Notes under the pieces: generated by a model
Told to the model about the DNA's origin: nothing
Databases searched by the model: none
The model's input: the letters and a program-made list of their open reading frames with translations, nothing else
In this document: positions 35,626 through 46,130 of the stretch, piece by piece
How the letters are laid out: each line of letters begins with the position of its first letter
How positions within the stretch are numbered: the first letter of the stretch is position 1
Assembly (NCBI RefSeq): GCF_025685575.1
Contig: NZ_JAGSYD010000003.1
Span: 914,917 to 978,916, forward strand
Source: Granulicella cerasi
GTDB taxonomy: Bacteria > Acidobacteriota > Terriglobia > Terriglobales > Acidobacteriaceae
Direction of reading: 5' to 3'
DNA length: 64,000 nt
Translations under genes and position numbers: made by a program

Positions 35626-35670
35626 GGGTGCCCCACGTCTCGATTTTTGAGACGTGGGTTCGCAGGATGA
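35626..35670. repeat. Intergenic hairpin repeat, copy 5 (single unit)
   Basis: GGGTGCCCC followed by the hairpin ACGTCTCGATTTTTGAGACGT and GGGTTCGCAGGATGA. The opposite end is not visible; the dispersed TGTCATCCTGA repeat at 35702-35735 follows. Together with the 7-bp array it fills the gap 35516-35739. Confidence 0.75.
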
Positions 35671-35739
35671 TTCAGGCGAACCCACAGACCTCATCCCAAG
35701 CACTGTCATCCTGAACACCGTGAGGAAGGAAGAGCGTGC

Positions 35740-36411
35740 TTAGCGAGCAGCAGCGAGAAACGCGCGCATCTTCGCCGCATCCTTCTTGCCCGGCACAGAC
35801 TCCACACCGCTCGCTACATCCACACCAAACGGCGAAAAGACGCGAATCGCCTCAGCAACATTCTCCGGCTTCAGCCCACCCGCGATGATCAGCTTTGGCG
35901 GATTCTCGACAGCCGAGAACACACGCTGCACGATCGCGTTCGCCGCTGGCCAATCAAACGCTACTCCAAGTCCACCGCTAGCGCCAGACTTCACGGTGTC
36001 GAGCAGCACGCCCCACACCTGCGGCTGCGATACAGCAAGCTGCAGCTTGCGCTCGAACTCCGCTTCCTGGCCGCTCTCAAAACCTACGACCTGCAACAGT
36101 TTTACGCGGCCTTCAAACGCCTCGTTCAGCGCCGCAATCAGCTTGATGTTTGTGTCCCCATGGAGCTGCACACCGGTGAGATTCGTCGCCTTCACAACCG
36201 CGATGATCGGTGCAGCGTCATGCTCGATAAAGACACCGATGGTCTCGACGCCCGCAGGCAAATGCGGCGTGATCGCGGCCACTTGCTCTGCCATCACCTG
36301 TCGCTTCGACGGCGCAAAGACGAAGCCCACAGCATCGGCGCCGAGCTCCGCAGCAAGCTGCGCATCCTCGAGATTCGTGTTCGCGCAGAGCTTGACCCAG
36401 GTCTTCGACAT
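35740..36411 (-). CDS. trpF: Phosphoribosylanthranilate isomerase
   Basis: A 223-residue TIM-barrel enzyme, the third step of tryptophan synthesis from chorismate. The N-terminal catalytic Cys is in WVKLCANTNLEDA, the second acid in DTVKSGASGG-type loop, and the phosphate-binding end in IIAGGLKPENV plus GVDVASGVESVPG. It lies 38 bases downstream of trpC on the same strand. No other trp genes are in the window. Confidence 0.95.
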   Translation of the reverse strand: MSKTWVKLCANTNLEDAQLAAELGADAVGFVFAPSKRQVMAEQVAAITPHLPAGVETIGVFIEHDAAPIIAVVKATNLTGVQLHGDTNIKLIAALNEAFEGRVKLLQVVGFESGQEAEFERKLQLAVSQPQVWGVLLDTVKSGASGGLGVAFDWPAANAIVQRVFSAVENPPKLIIAGGLKPENVAEAIRVFSPFGVDVASGVESVPGKKDAAKMRAFLAAAR

Positions 36412-36434
36412 CGCTTTCCATCCTGATTTCTGCT

Positions 36435-36459
36435 GCTTAGCTAAGTAAGTTAGCTAAGC
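36435..36459. promoter_or_regulatory. Perfect palindrome at the trpC-trpF junction
   Basis: GCTTAGCTAA and its exact complement are separated by GTAAG. The 10-bp stem covers the trpC TAA and ends about 24 bases before the trpF start. It could slow ribosomes or protect mRNA between the two cistrons, or be an operator; the sequence alone does not decide. Confidence 0.45.
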
Positions 36460-37265
36460 AACGCTTTCAATGCCTCACCAGGCCGCTCGGCGCGCATCAA
36501 TGACTCGCCGATAAGGAACGCGCCAAAACCCGCCGCGCGCATACGCTGCACATCTTCGCGGCCCGTGATGCCACTTTCCGCCACACGAATCACATCCGCA
36601 GGCAGCGACTGCGACAGCTCAATCGCGCGGTCCAGCGACACGTGAAACGTCTTCAAATCGCGCGTGTTCACACCGACGCATTCGCAGTCCAACGCACGAG
36701 CGCGCTCGACCTCTTCCGCATCGTGCACCTCGCACAGCACATCGAGGCCATACCTGCGCGCTTCTTCGCGCAGCGTGCGCAGCTCAATGTCATTCAGCGC
36801 CGCGACGATCAGCAGAATCGCGTCCGCGCCGTTGGCACGCGCCTCGAGCACCTGAAACGGATCAACCATGAAGTCCTTACGCAGTAGCGGCAACTTGCAT
36901 GCAGCACGCGCCGCACGCAGGTTCCCCAGCGAGCCCTGAAAGTATGGCTCGTCGGTCAGCACACTTAGCACGGCAGCTCCTGCAGCCTCCAGCTCAATCG
37001 CCAGCGCCGTCGGGTCGAGATTTTCGCGGATCAACCCCTTCGACGGCGACGCCTTCTTGATCTCCGCGATCACGGCCGGGCCGGTCTTCGCCTTCTCCCG
37101 GAGCGCGCGGGCAAACCCACGCGGCTCATGGGCGGACGCCGCCAATTCCAGCGCGGCGAAGTCCGCCTCCGCCTTGCGGCGCTCTACATCCTGGCGGTGA
37201 AACGCCACGATCTCCGGCAAATACATCTTCTTTTCGATTTCTGCAGCTTCAGTCATCTCCTCCAT
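36450..37265 (-). CDS. trpC: Indole-3-glycerol-phosphate synthase
   Basis: A 271-residue TIM-barrel synthase. Signature runs are VIAEIKKASPSKGLIRENLDP (phosphate loop and catalytic Lys), AVLSVLTDEPYFQGSL, LPLLRKDFMVDPFQ, LLIVAALNDIEL, CEVHDAEEVERA and CVGVNTRDLKTF with AESGI. It makes indole-3-glycerol phosphate for tryptophan. I keep the ATG at 37265; a second ATG at 37256 is directly after GGAGG but spaced only about 2 bases from it. It is a single enzyme, not fused to trpF. Confidence 0.95.
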   Translation of the reverse strand: MEEMTEAAEIEKKMYLPEIVAFHRQDVERRKAEADFAALELAASAHEPRGFARALREKAKTGPAVIAEIKKASPSKGLIRENLDPTALAIELEAAGAAVLSVLTDEPYFQGSLGNLRAARAACKLPLLRKDFMVDPFQVLEARANGADAILLIVAALNDIELRTLREEARRYGLDVLCEVHDAEEVERARALDCECVGVNTRDLKTFHVSLDRAIELSQSLPADVIRVAESGITGREDVQRMRAAGFGAFLIGESLMRAERPGEALKALLS

Positions 37266-37455
37266 GCTAACGGTTTAGCGAAGGATTTACCGTTCAACCC
37301 CGAATCCCGACAATTCCAGTCCGATTTCCGCCCGTTCGGAGATTTTGCATCATCAAATCAACTACGACCGAATTAGTCTCATATTCGGCAGCGGGTGCGG
37401 CGTCTCGGATTCCCGCAGCAGTCGCTGCCTACATCACCATCGCCGACTGTGTTTT

Positions 37456-37487
37456 CTGAGGGGAAAGCGCCAAGGTCGGCCCCTCGG
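37456..37487 (+). promoter_or_regulatory. Hairpin in the rpsD leader, next to the ribosome-binding site
   Basis: An 8-bp stem CTGAGGGG / CCCCTCGG with a 16-base loop ends 9 bases before the rpsD ATG, and GGAGA overlaps its foot. S4 regulates its own mRNA in several bacteria, so an autoregulatory structure is plausible here. Inference only. Confidence 0.4.
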
Positions 37488-37496
37488 AGAATACCG

Positions 37497-38120
37497 ATGA
37501 GCGAACGTAAGAAGTTCAAGATCCAGCGAGCGCTGGGCCTTGAGTTGCCGGGGCTGGGTAAGCCCGGTGCCCTCGAAAAGAACCCTCTGCCCCCTGGCCA
37601 GCATGGCGCGCAGCAAACCCGCCGCAAGCTGAGCGAGTACGGCCTGCAGCTTCGCGAAAAGCAGAAGGTGCTCTTCCACTACGGTCTGCGCGAGGAGCAG
37701 CTCCGCCGCTTTGTACGCGATGCCCGCCGCATCTCGCCGACGAACTGGATCGAATCGCTGATCGGCCTGCTGGAGCGCCGCGTCGACAACCTCGTCTTCC
37801 GTGCCGGCTTCGGTCGCTCCATGGCTTCGGCGCGTCAGCTCGTCAGCCACGGCCACGTGCTGGTGAACGGCAAGCGCCTCACCATCGGCTCCGCAGTACT
37901 GCGCCCGGGAGACACGCTGGAGCTGACCGAGTACGCCAAGGGCGAGATGACGCTCGCCAGCCGCGAGAGCCCACGCCTGCCGCTGCCGGAGTTCCTGCAG
38001 CTGGGCGACAACAACGACAACACCCGCGCCACGCTCGTTTCGCTTCCCGCAGCGCGGCACATTCCCTTCGCGTTTGAACCCCAGCGTGTGGCCGAGTACT
38101 ACGCGCAGAGAGGTGTCTAA
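37497..38120 (+). CDS. rpsD: 30S ribosomal protein S4
   Basis: A 207-residue S4 of the zinc-free type: the N-terminus MSERKKFKIQRALGLELPGL has no cysteine quartet. The core SEYGLQLREKQKVLFHYGLREEQLRRF and the S4 domain ARQLVSHGHVLVNGKRLTIGSAVLRPGDTLEL are intact. S4 binds 16S rRNA early in 30S assembly. It is not in the usual alpha-operon with rpsK and rpoA. A small conserved-looking protein follows within 5 bases. Confidence 0.96.
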   Translation: MSERKKFKIQRALGLELPGLGKPGALEKNPLPPGQHGAQQTRRKLSEYGLQLREKQKVLFHYGLREEQLRRFVRDARRISPTNWIESLIGLLERRVDNLVFRAGFGRSMASARQLVSHGHVLVNGKRLTIGSAVLRPGDTLELTEYAKGEMTLASRESPRLPLPEFLQLGDNNDNTRATLVSLPAARHIPFAFEPQRVAEYYAQRGV

Positions 38121-38125
38121 AAATC

Positions 38126-38377
38126 ATGGCCCAGCCGATCTCAGCCCCGAAGTCGTCCCTTGCGCACCCTTCTGACCAGCAACCGCTGGCGAAGGCCGAA
38201 GGACTTGGCAGCATCACGCAATGCTCCTGCGGCACGCTGAGCCTGAACGTTCAGGCGTTCAGTTTGCGGCTGGATCTGCAGAGCTTTGCGAAGCTTCTGC
38301 TGATGTGCTCGGAGGCGATGGATTCGGTCGAACGCGGGTTGAAGAACAGCTCCACGACCGCCACACTCGTGCACTAA
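38126..38377 (+). CDS. Small hypothetical protein downstream of rpsD
   Basis: An 83-residue protein that begins 5 bases after the S4 stop, so it is almost surely co-transcribed. The central part CSCGTLSLNVQAFSLRLDLQSFAKLLLMCSEAMD has a CxCG pair and a strand-strand-helix pattern seen in small uncharacterised bacterial proteins that start C-CG-x-x-LN. No enzyme motif. The C-terminal end is Ser/Thr-rich. Confidence 0.65.
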   Translation: MAQPISAPKSSLAHPSDQQPLAKAEGLGSITQCSCGTLSLNVQAFSLRLDLQSFAKLLLMCSEAMDSVERGLKNSSTTATLVH

Positions 38378-38470
38378 CCAGACAAGCGTTCTCCTATGCC
38401 GTCACGTGGACTGTTGCATCGTCCGCATGGCGGCATCTTTTTTGTCTGGTACGAGGCATACATTAGACGC

Positions 38471-39418
38471 ATGAAGCGATTGACCCTCTTCCCCCTCGTG
38501 GCATCTCTTGTGGTCTCCGGCGCGCTAGCCCAGACGACCTCTCGCAACCCGCATGAGTGGCATATGAGAGCCACCGACGCGCCCGTTCGCATCTCCGAGC
38601 ATGTATGGGAGTACAAAGGCAATCCGAACATCGCCATCATCGTCGGCGCACGCGCGGCTATGGTGGTCGACACCGGCATGGGGCCGAAGTATGGTGCGAT
38701 GGCCGCAGGTTTCGCCGCGAAGCTCGCGCCGGGCAAGCGGCTCTACCTCACGACGACGCACTTCCACCCCGAACACGCCGCGGGCGACTCCGGCTTCCCG
38801 GCAAACACTCTGCTCATCCGCAACGATGTGCAGCAGGCGCAGGTCGAGCACGACGGCATGGCCATGGTGAAGTTCTTCATGGACAAGTCCGCCGAGAACC
38901 GCGATCTGCTCAAGGATGTGAAGTTTCGCACGCCCGACGTCACCTTCCACACGGAAGCGCGCGTCGATCTCGGCGGCGGCGTGACCGTGCGCCTGCTGTG
39001 GCTTGGCCCGGCGCACACCGAGGGCGACGAACTCATCTTCGTTGATCCCGATGCGACGCTCGTTTCCGGCGACGTCGTACAGAACAAGACGATCCCCATC
39101 ATCTTCACGCAGATCGGCAAAGGCGGTACGCCAAGCACCTGGATCAAGGTCGTCGACAAGCTTGAAGCGCTGCACGCAAAGCACGTCGTGCCCGACCACA
39201 GCGAGCCCGGCGATGGTTCGCTCGTCGTCGCCGAGCGCGATTTGCTGGATGAGATTCGCTCGGCTGCACTCGTCGCCAGGAAGAACAACATGCCGGCCGA
39301 GAAAGCGGGCGCCGACATCAGCGCAAAGCTCAAGCAGGAGCACCCTGACTGGTTCAGCACGGATGTCTCGGACTTCGTGAAGAAGGTGTATCAGGATCCT
39401 GATACGAGCCTTATGTAA
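38471..39418 (+). CDS. Metallo-beta-lactamase-fold hydrolase, exported
   Basis: A 315-residue protein with a signal peptide (LTLFPLVASLVVSGALAQ). The metal site is THFHPEHAAG (97-102), followed by LGPAHTEGDELIF and VPDHSEPGD for the later histidines. The canonical HxHxDH has Glu in place of the Asp (HFHPEH), which changes the second metal site. Quinoprotein-relay/SoxH-type and B3-like proteins are the nearest relatives; a beta-lactamase function is not implied. I start at the ATG 38471; the frame extends 25 codons further upstream without a signal peptide. Confidence 0.8.
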   Translation: MKRLTLFPLVASLVVSGALAQTTSRNPHEWHMRATDAPVRISEHVWEYKGNPNIAIIVGARAAMVVDTGMGPKYGAMAAGFAAKLAPGKRLYLTTTHFHPEHAAGDSGFPANTLLIRNDVQQAQVEHDGMAMVKFFMDKSAENRDLLKDVKFRTPDVTFHTEARVDLGGGVTVRLLWLGPAHTEGDELIFVDPDATLVSGDVVQNKTIPIIFTQIGKGGTPSTWIKVVDKLEALHAKHVVPDHSEPGDGSLVVAERDLLDEIRSAALVARKNNMPAEKAGADISAKLKQEHPDWFSTDVSDFVKKVYQDPDTSLM

Positions 39419-39428
39419 GCGATCAAAA

Positions 39429-39457
39429 AGAAGCGCGCCTCTAGCGGGCGCGCTTCT
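39429..39457. terminator. Bidirectional terminator between convergent genes
   Basis: Perfect 11-bp stem AGAAGCGCGCC / GGCGCGCTTCT, with AAAAAG on the left side. The TAG of the dipeptidase gene lies within the hairpin. Confidence 0.8.
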
Positions 39458-40790
39458 CCAGCTTGCGAGCGACTTTCTCGTCTTCGCCCCAGACTCGCAG
39501 TAAATTGCCGCCCCAAAGCTTGGCGATCTGCTTCTCGTTGTAGCCGCGGCGCACGAGTTCGAGCGTTACGTTGAACGCCTCTGCCGCGCTATCCCAGCCT
39601 TCGATGCCACCACCGCCGTCGAAGTCTGACGCGATACCCACGTGGTCCACGCCGATCTTCTTTACGGCATAATCGATCTCATCCACGAAGTCCTTCACCG
39701 TCGCGCGCGGCGTCGGCGGATACTTCGCATTCAACTCGGCGATGCGTTGCTCGGCGAGCGCACGCTTGTCCGCCGGTAAGTCTTCCATTCCCGGCAGCTC
39801 GTGCCCTGGAGCACCGCCGCCCTTGCGTCCTACGCGGCCATCGACACCTTCCACCGGGCAAGCGCGCACAGCCGATGACGATTCCTTCGGCATATATGGC
39901 GCAAACTCCGCATGAAGCTTCTTCAGCGCGGCGAAGCGTTCCATCGACGTCGGCTTGAGGAACGAGTTGACGCCATTGATTTGAATGACACCACCGCTCT
40001 TCTTCAATGCGAGCAATTGCTCATCATCCATGTTGCGCGGCACGTTCGCCAATGCACGCACCCCCGAATGCGACGCAATCACCGGTGCTTTCGACAAGCG
40101 AATCGCCTCTAGATTCGCGCCTTTTGCAGGATGCGAAAGATCGACCATCATGCCCAGGCGGTTCATCTCCGCAACGACTTCGCGACCTTCCGCCGACAAG
40201 CCATTGTTGTAGAGATAGCCTTCCGTCTCGCCGGTGTTGGAGTCCGCAAGCTGGCTTGCGCCGTTATGCGCCATCGAGAGATACCGCGCGCCGCGATCGT
40301 AGAACTCCTTCACGCGCGCCACATCCGTGCCGATCGGATAGCCGTTCTCTACGCCGATCACCACGGCCTTCTTGGCCTGCTTATGCAGCGCGACTACATC
40401 CTTCGGCGTGAGCGCGAGGCCGAACTTATCGGGCGCAATCTGCTCGGTGAGGCGATGAATCGCCTCGAACTTCGCGATGGCCTGTTTGTACGCATCGTCG
40501 TATCCCGCTGGCGTCAGCGGCCCCTGCTCCACATAGACGATCATGAACGACACATCCATGCCGCCCTCGATCATCTTCGGCAGATTCACCTGCGTGGTGA
40601 GCCGCTGCGTGTAGTTGCACGTCGCCGTGAAGTTGGCCGGATCGATGTCGTTGTGCGTGTCCATCTTGATCACATGCGCGATCCGATGCGCCTTCGCAAT
40701 GAGCGCGGCGTCATCGGTTTGCGCAGCAGCCTGCAGCGCGAGAACAGCGGAAAGACAAGCGATCAACGGCTTCTTCACAAACAACTCCAT
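39441..40790 (-). CDS. Membrane dipeptidase (renal dipeptidase family, M19), exported
   Basis: A 449-residue zinc dipeptidase with a signal peptide (PLIACLSAVLALQAAAQ). The first metal motif is MDTHNDIDP; later parts include RYLSMAHNGASQLADS, LGMMVDLSHPAKG, PVIASHSGVRALANVPRNM, and VGIASDFDGGGG near the C-terminus, all conserved in M19. The start at 40790 puts the signal peptide at the N-terminus; 50 further upstream codons run into the hairpin repeat. Likely hydrolyses dipeptides in the periplasm. Confidence 0.92.
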   Translation of the reverse strand: MELFVKKPLIACLSAVLALQAAAQTDDAALIAKAHRIAHVIKMDTHNDIDPANFTATCNYTQRLTTQVNLPKMIEGGMDVSFMIVYVEQGPLTPAGYDDAYKQAIAKFEAIHRLTEQIAPDKFGLALTPKDVVALHKQAKKAVVIGVENGYPIGTDVARVKEFYDRGARYLSMAHNGASQLADSNTGETEGYLYNNGLSAEGREVVAEMNRLGMMVDLSHPAKGANLEAIRLSKAPVIASHSGVRALANVPRNMDDEQLLALKKSGGVIQINGVNSFLKPTSMERFAALKKLHAEFAPYMPKESSSAVRACPVEGVDGRVGRKGGGAPGHELPGMEDLPADKRALAEQRIAELNAKYPPTPRATVKDFVDEIDYAVKKIGVDHVGIASDFDGGGGIEGWDSAAEAFNVTLELVRRGYNEKQIAKLWGGNLLRVWGEDEKVARKLEKRAR

Positions 40791-40840
40791 GCGGCATAAC
40801 GATGCCTCTAGCCTACAACGCGCGGTGTGTCCGTACGTAC

Positions 40841-40943
40841 GGGTGCCCACATCTCGACTTTTGAGATGTGGGTTTGCAGGATGCATGCGGAGCAACATTC
40901 TCGCCCTCCCACATCTGCATGAAGCGCAGACGTGGGGCACCCG
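40841..40943. repeat. Intergenic hairpin repeat, copy 6 (inverted pair)
   Basis: GGGTGCCC..GGGGCACCC ends enclosing the hairpins ACATCTCGACTTTTGAGATGT and ACATCTGCATGAAGCGCAGACGT. Sits between the dipeptidase gene and the end of acnA. Confidence 0.8.
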
Positions 40944-40961
40944 ACTGTCGTGGCCAGGAGA

Positions 40962-40990
40962 AAGGCCAGCGAGTGAGTCTCGCTGGCCTT
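40962..40990 (-). terminator. Terminator of acnA
   Basis: Stem AAGGCCAGCGA / TCGCTGGCCTT with a 7-base loop, some 20 bases after the acnA stop on the minus strand. Confidence 0.75.
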
Positions 40991-41010
40991 CGTTGTTCGC
41001 TGTGAAGCGT

Positions 41011-43899
<2,889 letters not shown>

Positions 43900-44272
43900 T
43901 GCGGTGATTCTCCTCAAGGGGCGCCCGCCGGCCTGTAGCGGTGGACGCCTGTCCGTGCCGCGTCGTCACGAAGAATAGACCTCGGACGAGCGTGGCGAAA
44001 GATGAGTGTTTTCAGGGGAAGAGTGCGAGCTGCAGACGCTGGTTAGCGTCCGCGGTCATGGCGGCCACGACGAAAGCGCTTGATGAAAGGGCGCAGCAGG
44101 CTCATGCGCCTCATCTTACGCCATGCCGCTATGCGCTGGGTAGGGAGGAATCGCGTCCATCATCGCCCGCCCAACCTACCCCGGCGGCGGTCACTGCATC
44201 CAAAGTCAGGCACGGCGAAAACCTATCTCAGGAAACCGGGTTCAACTTGCCGGAAGGATTTTAAGGAGTCTT
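43900..44272. other. 373-bp intergenic region without a supported gene
   Basis: Lies between the divergent starts of acnA and the YXWGXW lipoprotein gene, so it must hold both promoters. I see no repeat of the window families, no tRNA and no terminator. A 24-codon frame on the minus strand at 44043-44114 (MRRMSLLRPFIKRFRRGRHD plus three) has no convincing ribosome-binding site. Confidence 0.5.
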
Positions 44273-45904
44273 ATGAGCACCACGAGACGCAATACGAAGT
44301 ACGCATTGGCGATGGCCGCCTTCGCTGGATGCCTTGCGCTGGGTGTGACCGGATGCAATGGCTGCAATTCAAATGCGGCAGGCGCACCGATCACCAACGG
44401 ACAGGACCCGGCGATGGCGAACATGGCCGACACCAGCTACAACGCACCGACGCAGGTGGCTGGCTACCAGGCTTCTTACTCGCCCACGCAGTCTGGCGAA
44501 ACCTACGCCAACGGCCAGCAGGCTCCCGCGCCCATCGTGCAGGGCAACCAGCAGCAGAGCTATGCGTATGACTCCGCTCCGAGCGACGATAACGTCTACG
44601 CCGAACAGGCCCCTCCCCCGCTTCCTGAGTACGACCAGCCCGTGGCTCCCGGCCCCAACTATGAGTGGACTCCCGGCTATTGGGGATGGGGTGGCGGCGG
44701 CTACTACTGGGTTCCCGGCGCATGGGTCGCCGCGCCCTACTACGGTGCGCTCTGGACGCCTCCCTACTGGGGCTACTACGGCAACCGGTATTACTTCCAC
44801 CATGGCTACTGGGGCCCGCACATCGGCTTCTACGGCGGCGTGGATTACGGCTTCGGCTACATCGGTGTCGGCTACTTCGGTGGCTACTGGCGTGGCCACG
44901 ACTTCTGGTACAACCGCGCTGTGACGCGCATCGGCGGAGGCTGGGGCGGTGGTCACTATTACGACCGCGCGGTGGTCTACAACAATGTGCGCTACGGCAT
45001 GCAGCCGATGAACCGCGTCAGCTTCAATGGCGGTCGCGGTGGCATCAACGCTCGTCCGCAGGGCTTTGAGCAGGCAGCGATGCGGGAACAGCATCTCGGC
45101 CCGCAGGCCGCGCAGATGCAGAACCACAACGAAGCGATGCGCAATCGCGGACAGATGTTCAGCGCCAACGGCGGTCGTCCGCAGGAGATGGCGATGTCGG
45201 GTGGCCTCGGCAATCCGCGTGAAATCCGCTCCACGCCGCAGGGCGTGCAGGTGGGACGCCCGGGCCTTAACGGACAGCCCGCAGCGAACCACGGTGGACC
45301 GCAGGGCAACGCGATGGCTGGCCACGAAGGCGGCATGCAGCCCGGTATGAACATGCAGCATGGTGCGGCAGCGATGCAGGCAGGCCACGGCATGGCGAAC
45401 ATGAACGGTATGAATCACGGCGCTGAAAACCACGGAGCTCCTGCCGCGGCACAGCAGCATGGCTTCGCCAACGCAGGCGGCATGAATCATGCAGCTCCGC
45501 AGGCAGCGCAGCAGCAGCACGGCTTCGCCAACGCTGGCGGCATGAATCGTGGCGCGGAGGCCAACCGTGGTATGGAGGCTAACCGCGGCGCCGAGACTCA
45601 CGCCACGATGCAGCACTCGGCCCCGCAGCAGATGCAGCAACATGCAGCGCCGCAGGTACAGCGTGCAGCTCCGCAGGCAGAACGCGCAGCGCCGCAGCAA
45701 CATGCAGCACCGCAGATGCAGCAGCACGAGGCTCCTCAGATGCACCAGCAGGCTGCACCGCAGATGCATCAGCAAGCGGCCCCGCAGATGCATAGTGCAC
45801 CAGCTGGCGGCGGTGGCGGACACATGGGCGGCGGCGCTCCCGCAGGCGGCGGCGGACACCCCGGGGGTGGCGGCGGTCATCCCGGCGGCGGTGGTCACCA
45901 CTAA
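44273..45904 (+). CDS. YXWGXW-motif lipoprotein with His/Gln/Ala-rich repeat tail
   Basis: A 543-residue exported lipoprotein. The signal peptide ends in the lipobox VTGC (CNGCN follows). After a Ser/Gln-rich spacer comes the YXWGXW-type block: YEWTPGYWGWGGGGYYWVPGAW, then aromatic repeats through about residue 235 (PYWGYYGNRYYFHHGYWG). The rest, about 300 residues, is Met/His/Asn/Gln/Ala-rich, with a nearly exact repeat HGFANAGGMN and QMHQQAAP units, and ends GGGGHPGGGGHH. The tail could bind metal through its many histidines, but this is inference. TTTAAGGAG upstream fixes the start. Confidence 0.85.
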   Translation: MSTTRRNTKYALAMAAFAGCLALGVTGCNGCNSNAAGAPITNGQDPAMANMADTSYNAPTQVAGYQASYSPTQSGETYANGQQAPAPIVQGNQQQSYAYDSAPSDDNVYAEQAPPPLPEYDQPVAPGPNYEWTPGYWGWGGGGYYWVPGAWVAAPYYGALWTPPYWGYYGNRYYFHHGYWGPHIGFYGGVDYGFGYIGVGYFGGYWRGHDFWYNRAVTRIGGGWGGGHYYDRAVVYNNVRYGMQPMNRVSFNGGRGGINARPQGFEQAAMREQHLGPQAAQMQNHNEAMRNRGQMFSANGGRPQEMAMSGGLGNPREIRSTPQGVQVGRPGLNGQPAANHGGPQGNAMAGHEGGMQPGMNMQHGAAAMQAGHGMANMNGMNHGAENHGAPAAAQQHGFANAGGMNHAAPQAAQQQHGFANAGGMNRGAEANRGMEANRGAETHATMQHSAPQQMQQHAAPQVQRAAPQAERAAPQQHAAPQMQQHEAPQMHQQAAPQMHQQAAPQMHSAPAGGGGGHMGGGAPAGGGGHPGGGGGHPGGGGHH

Positions 45905-45917
45905 ACCCCAACGCAAC

Positions 45918-45956
45918 ATAGCAACGCCCGCTCCATCTACGAGCGGGCGTTGCTAT
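45918..45956 (+). terminator. Strong terminator after the YXWGXW gene
   Basis: Perfect 16-bp stem ATAGCAACGCCCGCTC / GAGCGGGCGTTGCTAT with a 7-base loop, then TTTGC. It begins 14 bases after the stop. Confidence 0.85.
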
Positions 45957-45973
45957 TTGCACCCTCCGCGAAC

Positions 45974-46091
45974 GGGTGCCCCAGGGTCTCGATTCTGAGA
46001 CCTGGGTTTCCAGAAAGGTCGGCGGAGAGCGAGAATCCACGAGCCAGCATTCGCGTTCTCCCACGTCACAAAATCGAGACGTGGGGCACCC
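45974..46091. repeat. Intergenic hairpin repeat, copy 7 (inverted pair)
   Basis: Ends GGGTGCCCC and GGGGCACCC; the left hairpin is GGTCTCGATTCTGAGACC, the right side reads CAAAATCGAGACGT. Lies between convergent genes. Confidence 0.8.
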
Positions 46092-46130
46092 ATCGTGCCT
46101 CTTCAACCATGGCTTTTCATCGCAGAACTA

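Noticed and set aside
44043..44114. Basic 23-residue frame upstream of acnA
   Set aside because: No convincing ribosome-binding site and too short to judge; left in the intergenic entry.
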